DNA of 64,000 nt, from assembly GCA_019722365.1 (NCBI GenBank), contig JADFUC010000085.1:186001-250000 (forward strand), given 5' to 3'. The notes under the pieces were generated by a model, which ran no database searches, was not told the DNA's origin, and saw only the letters and a program-made list of their open reading frames with translations. The position numbers and the translations under genes are program-made. Positions 1-10,930 of this stretch are shown here, one piece after another (positions within the stretch are counted from its first letter, which is position 1; every line of letters starts with the position of its first letter). This DNA is from Lithospermum erythrorhizon. Taxonomy: Eukaryota; Streptophyta; Magnoliopsida; Boraginales; Boraginaceae.

Positions 1-54
1 AAAAAAACAAATAAGAAAGATATGCCCTTTCAGAGCACACGTTCAGGAGCTTAA

Positions 55-184
55 GGAAAATCCTTAAGCATGTGCTTAAGCCAATGAGGACAGTCCGACA
101 GTGGGATTATTTCAAATAATAATAACTAATTTTCTTTATATCAATATACATCATTGGCTAAAGCACATGCTTAAGGATTTTCCT
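55..184. repeat. Short hairpin: 34-bp inverted repeat
   Basis: Bases 55-88 and 151-184 are reverse complements of each other with a single mismatch over 34 bases, separated by 62 bases of AT-rich loop. The arms contain the words CCTTAAGCA and GCCAATGA. No target-site duplication is evident, so this could be a tiny MITE remnant or a stem of a small-RNA precursor. Confidence 0.7.
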
Positions 185-2521
185 CATGCTGTCTAAATCT
201 TGCTAATGCATCATTTGGATATGTTATATCAAAATGATTAACAATTTAATCCATTCTTGAGAATACTTCTTTCTAATCAATAACTATGCTCATCACGTTA
301 GTACATTCAAATTCGACGGACACTTAAATTCAAAGACAGATTCACCCATGTCCACAAATCTTAAAACACACCACCTATCCTTTACTCAATCAAATTCGAT
401 TCAATCTACCAACATAGACACACACAAAACTCAATTACCCTTTTCATAAAATTAATTTGATCCCAGTAAACAATCGATTCTCAAGCCAATCAGTTAAGTA
501 TACATAAGAAATTCACAAAAAAACAATAAAAATCCCATTTTTCCAAGTGCATAAACTCAATCAATAAATTCACAGAACAAATCATAAAAATCATATATTT
601 GGAAGTGTACAAAGTGAATTAAACAACAATTCAGCTAATTGGGTCAGCATATTTAATTACAAATATGGTAGATCTGAAATAAAATTCAAACATATTTCAA
701 TAATCAAACAAATAAAATTAATTTCCACATTTGCAGTTAGAGAAAGAATATGGTACCTATGTTTGAGTAGTTGAGGTCACTATGGAAGCAAAGGGTGCTA
801 AAAAAAGAATAGCACAAACGTTTTATTTCATCACTTACATGTTTCTACAATATGAAACTCGTGATGGGAAATTACTAAATATTCTAGCTTAAAAATCCAG
901 CAATGAAGGGCATGGACTCAAAAGTGATAAGTAAAATGTACATTTAAATGTTATTTTCACGGTTTGACAAAAAGTAATCTGAATTAAAGTATAAAAAATC
1001 GGGTGAGATTGTTTGGAACATGTGATCGAATAGACATCCGAAGTTAAAAAAGCCAAATCACACACTAGCAAAATTTCTCAAAAAGTCCCTCACATGTTCC
1101 CACGAGGGTAAAAGTGGACAAGCTTCTAACCGGGTCAAAAGACTAGAACTTACTTTAAACCACTTTAATACGAAATTGCCAATTTACGTTGACTCAAACC
1201 CACACCACAATAAGAGACTGTACAAGTTTTATTATTTCAAAGATTCTCGCTCCTTTACCAATCGAAATACTTCCCTCGAAAGTAATTGTAACTTAACATA
1301 ACAGATCGAATGAGAAAGTATAAGGAGAATGGTATAAGAACGTTCATCATGGTTTGGTCCGATATTACATGCAACAGTGTATGCCTATAATTCTATGAGT
1401 ATGAGTATAGTGTTGAAATGAAAATCCAGCTCCTGATGGGGAAATATCTCTAAATAAACTCCCTGAATGGCACTCGGGAGCCCTTTGATTGGAGTTATTG
1501 AGCATACTCAGCCTCTACATTCTCCAATATATATGAGAGTATTTGGGTCGCATCGGCCTACATGTAATTGACGCGTTTGTCTCCTTGGTTAATCGCTTTT
1601 CTACATGTAATGAAACCAACATTTCATGACAGTTTTGGCACAAAAAAGGAACCAGTCAAGACTCATACCTGCAAAAAGAGTAATTAACTGTAAGCTTGTC
1701 CCCAGGTAAGCAATGGGGGAACTTCTCTTGCCTTGAGAGAAAAAACTTTAAGGGATATATATCTGAATTACTTCTTATTTGAACATAATGCCACACAGGA
1801 AACAGATTTCTTGTTTACTAGCAGTACCTGCGAGTTCACCTGTAGCACTCAGCTAAATAGGCAGTTAGGCAACAGTTTGTTATGAAACGTGAGGGACAAG
1901 GAGAACACTAATTGCTATTGGGGAACAGTAGGGAAATCACCTTTTTATTGTAAAGTTTCAGGAAGGGACAAAGGAGGAGATTTCTCTAGTCTGGAGGAAA
2001 TAAAATTATGTGGCTACTGGTAGGAAAGCTCCCCCTCCCCTTCCTACCAAAATCACATCAACAAACTGTGCCATTTCCTTTTCACCCTTATTACACTTTG
2101 CTAGTCTACCAAATGAACTACTCAAACGACTTCAAGTGCTATCTAAGAGCAAGAGGATTCAGGATTCATTTAATAAAGATCACACACACTTATCATGTAA
2201 TAGTAAAGCTACTCAAGTCCAAAAATTGAGAGGAATGTAAATAACGGTTTCTGGAAAAAATTAAACTAAACATATAGTCAATGTAATTCAAGGCAACATG
2301 ATATTGTAATACTCCGTAGTTAATAAACAAGAAGAAATTATGTACGATCAAAAGATAAAAGGTAACGGGTTAAGTAATTGACAGAACAAAAAGGGAACAA
2401 TAATCTAAAAAGTAGAGTTAGGGAATAAGGTGAGATACCTTGATCAACTAGGAACCACCTACATGCCCTTTCACGAGCTCTCACTATTCAATGAGACCTA
2501 GGTCTGGCATTAATAACTTTC
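185..2521. other. Intergenic, no gene recognised
   Basis: AT-rich sequence downstream of the zinc transporter gene. Only short open frames (at most 76 codons) with no recognisable similarity occur here. The part next to 2521 will include the 3' untranslated region of the minus-strand transporter gene. An ACTCCGTAG word occurs near 2311. Confidence 0.5.
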
Positions 2522-5170
2522 TTAACTACTCAAGATATGTTCTACGTGGATGGTCAAATCCTTGATTCCAGCACCAGTTAATAAGTGCGAGACTTGACTT
2601 TTTACAAAATCTTTATCAGTCTCTGCTGAGAGATGAAGATGGAGTGTTCCAACAACATCGGTGTTTGTGAGACTCCAAACATGAAAGTTCTGAATGCCAG
2701 ATACACCCTTCAGCTTCATGATATTCTTCAGAGCATCCCTCAGATCCTGCTCATGTGCCCTAGGAACTCTTTGCAGCAAGATCCCTGCTGAGTTGCGGAG
2801 CAGAGGGATTACAGAAGACACGATCAATATAGAAATAAATATCGAACATGCAGGATCTGCAACAAGCCATCCCTTGTACTTAATTAAGAGAGTAGAAATA
2901 ACCACTCCAACACTTCCCAATGTATCAGCCAGTACATGTAAGAAAATCCCTTCCATGTTATGGTCGATGTGGCGGTGGTGGTGGTGATGGCCCTGCTCTA
3001 ATTTTTCCTTCCCATCCAAAACTTGTTCACTGTGATCATTGCCAGATTCATGTTTTAGATGTCCTTTATGGACTTCGAGGGAGACACCAGGAGTTTGTAT
3101 ATATGAATTTTCAGAGTTGCCCCCATGGCCACGATGAACAACATCATGATGATGAAGGTGGTCGTGATGATGATCATGGTGATCATCCTGATGACTATGA
3201 TTGTGATGGTCATGTTGATGTCCATTATTATGGTCGTGATGACTATGATTGTGATGGCCATGTTGATGTTCATTATTATGGTTACAACCACCTTCGTTAC
3301 CACTCTTATGGCCTTCACATGTATCGTGATGTACATTATCACCACCAGTGTACTGTTGGTCATGGCTGGAACTTGTTTTTTCATCATTATCATAAAAAAC
3401 AGTAACCGATTCATTGTTTTTGTTGACATCTGCATGGTGATGGTGGTGGTGGTGGTTGCTGTGGGAGTGAGAATGGGAATGCGAACATGATCCAGGTCCA
3501 CCATGGGCATGATGATGCTCGTCATGGAAGAATATCAAACCAACTAAATTTACAAGAAAACCTCCTATCGAAACTGACAATAGGCTATTGGTTGAAATCT
3601 CTTGAGGGTCTAAAATCCTCTCCATCGATTCCAGCACAATTAATGCCCCAACAAGCACCAGAAAAACAGCATTCACATAGCCCGACAACACCTCAAATCT
3701 CCCACGACCATAATTAAACTGAGCATTAGCTGGTAACCTTGAAATGTAAGATGCATACAATCCAATAGCCAGAGCAGCACAATCAAACAACATGTGACAA
3801 GCATCTGATATCAACCCAAGACTATTGCTCATGAATCCAGCAGCAAATTCCACAACCATATAAGCAGTATTGATCAAAAGAAAAAGTGCAATCTTACGAG
3901 ACTTTCTCTCACTCAAAATGTGGCGGAGAGGTTTCATAATAACTGATTCCGAGGATTCCAAACCCAATTGAACATAATCAGAATACAGCGGATCCAACTC
4001 CCTCACGGCAATCCAAAGAAGAAACCCAGCAATCAACAAACCCCAAAGTGAAAGCTCTGGAAAATAAAACAACTCCAGTACCAAAGTACACAAAAACGTC
4101 ACAACATACTCTCTCTGAAAATCTTTTGAATTAGACAACTTCTCATCCGCCAAATTCTCACTCAAAAGCACACCAAACACAACTGTATTTGCCAACGGCC
4201 ATCCAAGACTCATAACCGAAATACTATCCCCTTCCGCTTCAAACACAAACATACTAACAACAGCAGGAACAAAAAGCACAACAGTAGTAAAAAACAAAGT
4301 AACCAACCTCACCCTCTTTCGTCCCAATTCTCGAATACTCCCCGGATTCATAAACACCCTCTCATAACTCCCCAAAAACCCGGACATAAACGGTAACAGC
4401 ATAGGCCACACTCTCACACAATTCTCCCCACCTGGAAACACACTAAACCCGAATCTACGTACATTAATGGAAGAAAACGGAAAACATTCAGCGCGATCCC
4501 AACTAACAGATAACATAAACAACCCAAAAAACAACCCGAAAAACCCACGAATCTTACCAAATCCAATTTTACTAAACCCCTCAAAATCCCCTTTTCTACC
4601 TAAAGTAACAAACTTGGCCGCTACATTTCCACTTAATTCAGCTAAAATCATAGCAGAAGTTCCACAATAACGCAAAGCTTGAAACCTCAAAAGAAAAACT
4701 ATTGCAAGAATAATTGATTTAGTTAACAAAATTTTCAAGATTTTAATATTTATTGAGGAAATAGAGAAAATGGGTTGCTGTAATCGCTTAAAAAAGCGAT
4801 CTTTCGATGAATTTGAGGGGGTAGTGAAGATGGTGAAGAAGAAAGTGAGGAAAAATGAGAGGAGTGAAACGAGGAAGGAGAATGGGAAAATGGAGAATGA
4901 GGAGGGGGAGGATTGGAGGAAGGGGAGGAGGGAGTAGAGGGAGCGGAGGGAGAAGAGGAGGAGGAGGAGGGAGGTGGTGGTAGTGGTGGTGGTGGTGGTG
5001 GAGAGGCGTGTTGGATGGGGTATGTGAAGGTTGGGTAATGAGGTGTTTTGTGCTGCGGGAGTGGTACTTTGTGTTGTGGAAGTGGTTCTTTGGGTGGTGG
5101 TGGGGATGGGGGGTCGTGAAGGGAGGGAGAGGCGGTGGGGACGGTGGTGATAGTGGTGGTGGTCGGCCAT
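2522..5170 (-). CDS. MTP12: Zinc transporter, MTP12 / ZnT5-like cation diffusion facilitator
   Basis: One uninterrupted 882-residue frame. The start ATG sits in an excellent plant context (AACCATGGCC). Residues 1-70 are a Ser/Thr/Pro/His-rich leader, followed by many hydrophobic segments (about 70-400), the long N-terminal membrane region typical of the MTP12/ZnT5/Msc2 branch. The cation diffusion facilitator core starts near 425. The two zinc-site motifs are present: HMLFD (H459, D463) and HVLAD (H745, D749). Between them lies a very His-rich cytosolic loop (about 552-736). A C-terminal domain follows (about 795-882, including the FHVWSLT segment). Known biology: Arabidopsis MTP12 is intronless, about 800 residues, and works as a heteromer with MTP5 to load zinc into the Golgi. 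The same role is inferred here. The extra length comes from the leader and the His loop. The gene appears intact. Confidence 0.95.
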   Translation of the reverse strand: MADHHHYHHRPHRLSLPSRPPIPTTTQRTTSTTQSTTPAAQNTSLPNLHIPHPTRLSTTTTTTTTTSLLLLLFSLRSLYSLLPFLQSSPSSFSIFPFSFLVSLLSFFLTFFFTIFTTPSNSSKDRFFKRLQQPIFSISSINIKILKILLTKSIILAIVFLLRFQALRYCGTSAMILAELSGNVAAKFVTLGRKGDFEGFSKIGFGKIRGFFGLFFGLFMLSVSWDRAECFPFSSINVRRFGFSVFPGGENCVRVWPMLLPFMSGFLGSYERVFMNPGSIRELGRKRVRLVTLFFTTVVLFVPAVVSMFVFEAEGDSISVMSLGWPLANTVVFGVLLSENLADEKLSNSKDFQREYVVTFLCTLVLELFYFPELSLWGLLIAGFLLWIAVRELDPLYSDYVQLGLESSESVIMKPLRHILSERKSRKIALFLLINTAYMVVEFAAGFMSNSLGLISDACHMLFDCAALAIGLYASYISRLPANAQFNYGRGRFEVLSGYVNAVFLVLVGALIVLESMERILDPQEISTNSLLSVSIGGFLVNLVGLIFFHDEHHHAHGGPGSCSHSHSHSHSNHHHHHHHADVNKNNESVTVFYDNDEKTSSSHDQQYTGGDNVHHDTCEGHKSGNEGGCNHNNEHQHGHHNHSHHDHNNGHQHDHHNHSHQDDHHDHHHDHLHHHDVVHRGHGGNSENSYIQTPGVSLEVHKGHLKHESGNDHSEQVLDGKEKLEQGHHHHHRHIDHNMEGIFLHVLADTLGSVGVVISTLLIKYKGWLVADPACSIFISILIVSSVIPLLRNSAGILLQRVPRAHEQDLRDALKNIMKLKGVSGIQNFHVWSLTNTDVVGTLHLHLSAETDKDFVKSQVSHLLTGAGIKDLTIHVEHILSS
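2963..3517 (-). repeat. Histidine-rich loop coding repeat in MTP12
   Basis: This stretch encodes residues 552-736 of the transporter and consists largely of CAT/CAC and GAT codons. It contains a nearly perfect tandem duplication with a 48-bp period (3193-3240 and 3241-3288), i.e. 16 residues rich in His, Asn, Asp and Ser. Long open frames on the opposite strand and in the shifted frame here are by-products of the biased codons. Confidence 0.85.
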
Positions 5171-5476
5171 GGTTCAAGATTTAGAAGAGTTGTTGAGGTG
5201 GTGGTGGACTAGTATTGGGGAGACTTTTTCGAATGGGGGAGGGGGGTAATTTGGTCAATTGGAAAATTCATTCCAATGTTTTGGCCCATTTGATTAATTG
5301 GCATTGATTCAAAAAGTCATCATCTTTAAATGTTTGGAAATTGATGGATTTGTTTGGTAATTGTCTTGACTAAGTTTGATGATGATAGTTACAAACTTTT
5401 ATGGTGGTTACAACTAGTTTAACTAACTGCTTTTACTCACTCATCCTTATCTCTATATGTATAATAATTAATTAAC
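5171..5476 (-). promoter_or_regulatory. Upstream region of MTP12 (5' UTR and proximal promoter)
   Basis: Sequence immediately upstream of the ATG on the minus strand. The first 80 bases are C/A/T-rich on the sense strand, as in plant 5' leaders. No convincing TATA box is visible. The LINE-derived sequence begins at about 5477, so the unique promoter space is only about 300 bases. Confidence 0.35.
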
Positions 5477-7560
5477 TTATTTAGTATTAATAACTTTTTG
5501 ATAATTACTGATCATTAACAAATAAAGGATTACATAAGTTTGTTTGGAATGGAATATAACAACAGCTTGGTCCATTACAATAGTCCCATTGGGGTGGACA
5601 ACAAAAACCAGCCCAAAGTGTAGGAGTTTTGCTAATAATTCCTCATAGTTAATAATAAAGTAAGTCAGCATTTATAGTACAATCCATCTTCAATATGTGC
5701 CTCCAAAAACTTCTTCCATTCCTCGCCGAAATTAGTAGCCAATCGATATTTCTAGATATAACCTGTAATACAGTATAATCCAAAACAAAAAAAGATTTTA
5801 CAAGGTAAATTAGTAGATGATACATGATGATACTTAAAGAAATGGCTTCCATCAAATATATTGTGTGATTCCTTCCATTGGTGGCTTTAGAGGATTTGTA
5901 GATATAAGAATGTGATCAGTGAAAGAAAGTTTTCGTGGTGTTAAGCATGTGTAGTGAATATAGTGTATATAGTGTTTATCAAGTTTAAGAAAAAAGTGAA
6001 TGTCATCTACAAAAAGTAGACGTAAAGCTTGAAAGCGAGTTACTTAAATATTAACACATTTAAGTTTATTTAGAGATTGAGATTACTGAGAGAAGCCGGT
6101 GAGAGCTTCGTTGCATAATAAAAAAAGAGGGATTGGAGACAACGAGTCACCTTGGCTCAAACCACAAGAAGGGATAAAAGGTTTCGTAAGATGCCCATTT
6201 ACAATGACTGAGTATTGAATTGTAGTAACACATTGTGAAATTAATGAGATCCAATTAGGAGGAAAATTTAGTTTCTTTAAAGTATCAAATAAAAAAGGAC
6301 AGAAAATTCGGTCAAAGGCCTTACTTATGTCAACTTTTGTAGCAGCAAAGCCATGTTTTTTAGATTTAGAGGATCTAATAGTGTTAGTAGTTTCTTGAGC
6401 AAGAATAATGTTATCTTGTATAAAGCTACCATTAATAAACCCATTTTGATAAGGGAATACAATATTGGTCAAAAAAGGTTTAAGCCTATTGACTGAATTT
6501 TGGAAGAGATTTTATATATTATATTGCAAAGACTAATTGGTCTATATTTAGTGATTCGAATGGGATTATGTTTTTTAGGAATAAGAGTAATAAAAGTTTT
6601 ATTAAATTCTTTCAAAAAAATGCCATAATTTAGAAAATCTAAAGTAGTATTAATTATATAATTTTTTTAATAAATCCCAATAATTTTGGTAAATCTAATA
6701 GATACAGTCTGATCAAGTGGATTTTAGTTGGATTCATTTAAAGTTATTAGCTTTGCACTTCTATGTGAAAAAAGTATACATAAAGTTTAGTTTAAGCCGG
6801 ATCATTGATGAAGAAACTAATTGTCTTCCCAAATATTAATATTACGACCAAAATTAGTAGGCAAAGCAATGGAAGGTTTAAGTTGTTTAAATCATTCACA
6901 AATACTTCTCAAAACCCAAAAGATATTGGACTTTGAGTAGGTATTGGGTATGTGTGAAAGATTAAAATATTTGGATTTAAGAATTAATATGAACAGGTGT
7001 ATGCATGTGGTATGTTGAGGATATTCCAACATAATTTGGCTAAGAGAGCATAATTAAAGTCATTTAAAATTTTAAATTGCCTTACCTCAAGGAGAGTATT
7101 TTACAAAAAAGCTCAATTAATCCAAATGCATTTTAGATGTTGTAGAAGATTGCCAGAGAAAGTTTGATAGAATTATTTCTATTTTGTGAATAATAAGTGT
7201 ATAGAAAAATTATAAATCAAGACATTGATATATTAAGACGTCAATATGACGTATTTTAATTAAAAGCTTGTCTTCTGCAGCTCAAATTAATAGAAATATA
7301 GAATTCCAAGATTGAATATTAAAATAGATTTTGTCAATAAATTCTTGATATATTTGAGATTTATTAGTGACAATATCAAGAGAAATTCCTAGATTTGCCA
7401 AAGGAAGTTGATTCAGGAATTTGTAAAGAGTTGAGAGTTTGTCTTTTGTGCTAGATGAGTCGGGCAGATTAAAACAATATGTGATTTGTCAAAAATTCAC
7501 TTTGTTTATCCCGAGTCTAGGCAATAGGTATTCGTTATTTGTTTTAAAGCATTACATATT
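5477..7560 (-). mobile_element. LINE (non-LTR retrotransposon) fragment with reverse transcriptase
   Basis: The minus frame 6472-6083 encodes a recognisable piece of plant LINE reverse transcriptase: the QNGFINGSF segment, KVDISKAFDRI (finger/palm with the catalytic-motif Asp), and GLSQGDSLSPIPLFLL (RT motif just after the primer-grip side). The YxDD box is not found downstream in frame, so the copy is broken. Sequence 5477-5960 is shared with 16570-17000 and probably is the 3' end of the element. The upstream part to about 7560 has no intact frame and its assignment is inferred from position. Confidence 0.75.
6083..6472 (-). pseudogene. LINE reverse transcriptase fragment
   Basis: A 129-residue open frame inside the LINE fragment carrying RT motifs (QNGFINGSF, DISKAFDRI, GLSQGDSLSP). 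A full plant LINE ORF2 is over 1,000 residues, so this is a remnant. No endonuclease domain or catalytic YADD box is joined to it. Confidence 0.85.
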
Positions 7561-8283
7561 GTTTATCAAGTTTAAGTAAAGTAAATCTACTATCTACAAA
7601 AGTAGACGTGTAAGTTTAGGTGAGTTACGGTGAAATATTAACACCTGAAGTTTATTTAGAGATTGCTTGGAGATTGGATGAGAGAAGCTTCAGAGAGTTT
7701 CAAAGGTATAAAGAAAAAGGATCGAGACAACGAGTCACCTTGTCTCAAACTCAAGAAAGGATAAACGGCTTCGTAAGATGCCCATTTATAATGAATGAAA
7801 GCATCGAATCCGTAGTACCAGAAATTATCGAGATCCAATTAGGTGAAAATTAAGTTTTTTAAAAAGTATTAAATGGTATGTCGAAAAATTCGGGTCAAAG
7901 GCCTTACTCATGTCAATCTCTTTAGCAAAGAAGCTATGTTTTTTTTAGATTTAGAGGATCTAATAGTGTTAGTAGTTGAGCAAGAATAATGTATCTTGTA
8001 TAGCTTACTCATTAATAAACCGATTTGGATAAGTGAATACAATATTGGTCAAAAAGGCTTGCCTTACAGCTTGTAATTTTGGAAGAGATTTTATATATTA
8101 CATTGCAAAAAGACTAACGGTTATATTCAACATTCTAATGGGATTAGTGTTTTTTAGAAATAAGAGTAATAATTTTTTTTATTAAATCTTTCCAAAAATG
8201 CCATAATTTAGAAAATCTAAAGTAGTATTAATTATATAATTTTTTTAATAAATCCCAATAATTTTGGTAAAATCCAAATTTTG
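7561..8283 (-). mobile_element. Second, more decayed copy of the LINE RT segment
   Basis: This region repeats 5940-6700 in the same orientation, with many small indels. The last stretch (about 8218-8270) is almost identical to 6648-6700. The RT reading frame is destroyed. The order on the minus strand (copy 2, then copy 1) fits either a nested truncated insertion or a local duplication. Confidence 0.75.
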
Positions 8284-8830
8284 TATACCATGCGACTGGA
8301 TTTCCAAAGACTCATTTCAGAATTCGGACGCAGTTACGCAGTCTCTATGGGTAATATCTAGGTGAAGACTGTGGTTCATGCAAATACATCGCTGTGAGAC
8401 AACCGTTTTCGAGCTTCTAAGCCCATTTACTTAAATTTCAATTAATTAACGCTCCCAGATATCCAATTTTGTACTTTATCATAAGAGGCGATCTAGGTGA
8501 ATCAAGAATTCAAATGAAAAATATTATATAGATGAACGCTTAATAAGCAAAAATGAGTATTGTAAAAGTTGTAGAAGAAATAATATTTAGAATATAAATA
8601 ATTTAATAATCAAATGAAGTCATATAGATTCATAAATAGAAAAATTTGAGAAAGCTTTTTAACTTACAAAATAGAGCGTTAAAAATTTAAAGTCAATATA
8701 AATTTGAACCATCGTCTTTAATCGTACCACTTCAACTAACTAATCGAAATAACACGATTTTCATTGGCTCGATCAAACAAATTATATGGGGGCAATACGC
8801 CACTGAATTCGTTAGAGGAAAACAACAACC
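8284..8830. other. Unassigned AT-rich sequence
   Basis: No coding frame or recognisable repeat is visible here. Confidence 0.3.
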
Positions 8831-9060
8831 TCATTCAATGCTGGTAGCAAGGTAAGCTAGAAGTTGTACTAATAGTAGTATAAGCCAAATTATAAGTATA
8901 TATTTCCAATATGTCGAAGTTCATATCTCCCAAATTTTTAATTATATCATGAAAATGATTAATATATAATTTCAAATTTATTTTATAAGTAAATAATTAT
9001 ACTTACTTTATGTTGACTAAACTTAAACAAAAATATCAATTAATTTAAATTAAATATAAC
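8831..9060. repeat. Dispersed repeat, inverted relative to 49500-49910
   Basis: The segment around 8833-8900 (including AATGCTGGTA and TTGTACTAATAGTA) and the following AT-rich run to 9055 match the reverse complement of 49500-49910 in the same order of blocks. The copies are diverged. The element type is unknown; a MITE-like or solo-LTR origin is possible. Confidence 0.55.
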
Positions 9061-9479
9061 GTGATTGTAAAATCAATCTAAGATACCTACTACTAATTAT
9101 TATGTTTTACTATATTATTTATGAATAAGATAAGAAAATTATAATAGAAATAACGCAAAGTTATAAATATAAAAGAAACTCTTTTTATCAATTTCGGAAG
9201 AAGATTCTTTGTTCTTGTTCTTATTCAAACAAATCTAAACAGGCTAGCAATTAGCAAAAATCACTACGCAAATACTATTCATTACGCTCGCTTAACCCAA
9301 GTAATATTACTATTTATACTCACTATTATATTGTTAGGAAATTAACCATGATTTCTTTAACTACGATATCTTTTAATCATTATTTAGATTAAATACAAGT
9401 GATTATCGTAATACCCACATTTATAAACAAATTCAAAAATTATTCCGATGAAAAAATTGAATACCATAGAGGCATATTT

Positions 9480-10930
9480 CAGGGCTCCCTGCAATTTATT
9501 GGGCTGGATCAATTAGGTCCCATAATAAAAGGAGAAGATCCCTCTTTGTCCAATGCATCTTTGACTTTTGAGTGACTTGTACTGTTGTACAGCTGTGCTA
9601 CTCGACTGATGTAGAGCAACAGAGACTTGACCCTTCAAGGCTTCAACTATATTACTCATAATGATTATCAGGATTGATTTAATGATTGATTTTTTTGAAA
9701 AAAAAAACTATAGTAATATACTAATATGTATTATAGATTAGATAATAAATTTCAATGATGTCTCAGATTCCGTTAATCGATAACATACAAAGAAAACATA
9801 TTTAACTTCAACTATATTTTATATACTAATTCCAATTTCATTACTGTGATATTACCTTACACGATGCAGTATTTTTATCGAAATTCAGAAATGATAATTC
9901 TAATCGATTTTAAAAAAAAATAAAATAGATGAATATATCAATATGTATGATAGATTGATAATAAATTCTCAACGATGCCTCTAGCCCAACAATCATTTAA
10001 TGTGTAAAGAAAAATATTTAAGTGTTGACTAAAAAATAAAAAATTGTAGACATTCATGGTAAACACTATTTTAGTGTTTATTAAAAAAATTAAGGGGAAA
10101 AAAAGAAGTTTTAAAATTTCTAGACATTCATGGTGAATGTCAAAGATCTAGACAAATCATCATATAAATATATGACTCATCTTTGTCTTAGAATATAATC
10201 TGAAATTTGATAATAATGCTACTCATTCTTAGAGAAAGAGAGGTGTCTTTATACAGAGCAGTGCTGAAGGCGACGATACCATGTCTACAATGTTGAGTAT
10301 ATATATTGAAAGATATAATTCGTCTGGATCTAGCGTGGAATTCATATGTTTGAGGTAAACTCGCTCTTTTCAGCACACTTCCAAAATGGAGGCAATATTT
10401 TTCATCCTAACATTACTGCTGAGTGCTGATCTCTAACCAAAAGCAAACTTCCTTTTCAAACATTTAGTTAATCAGAATTGTCCTTAATATATAATTAATT
10501 AAAGCCTTCAATAGTTACAGTTGTAATTACATTAACCATGAAAGGCAAAAACAACTTAGGTGAGGTTTTGCGCTCCCGACTAAGCGACGAATGTACAACA
10601 AAAAAAATATTTCATAGTTCATTTATAATAAGGTAAGAAAAAAAAATATTCTTTTCTCGATTCTTGACATTAATGCTTTCATGGCGAATATCAAGCACAA
10701 GACAAATCATCATATTTGTCTATTATCAAAAGTAAAAATGCCAGACAAATTTTGGAGAATGTCAAAGCTCAGACAACCATCACATGATGAATCATATTTG
10801 TCTAGATGAAATATCAAGATGATATTATTGCCACCAACCTTAGTGAATGAGGCTGATAGACATTGACGTATGGGATTGCCTGTCGCTCGGCCGCCAGACG
10901 CCTCGATTAATCGATTTCGGGACAAACCGA
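9480..10930 (-). repeat. Dispersed repeat family, left copies A and B (reverse orientation)
   Basis: Two consecutive units. Unit A (about 9480-10370) matches the reverse complement of about 33620-34480; unit B (about 10420-10930) matches the reverse complement of about 32780-33130. Shared landmarks include GAGTAGCACA near the end, the ATCCAGACGAATTATATC promoter-like block, and the GACATTCA..TGAATGTC hairpin at 10123-10141. The repeat continues at 15370 after an inserted retrotransposon. No protein-coding capacity was recognised. Confidence 0.75.

Noticed and set aside
2920..3525. Antisense and shifted frames rich in His, Asp, Met and Ile over the transporter gene
   Set aside because: They are by-products of the CAT/GAT codon repeats of the MTP12 histidine loop.
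4788..5177. 129-codon proline/histidine-rich frame overlapping the MTP12 start
   Set aside because: It opens with TTG, not ATG, and is the shifted frame of the transporter leader; the only ATG has a strong context in the MTP12 frame.
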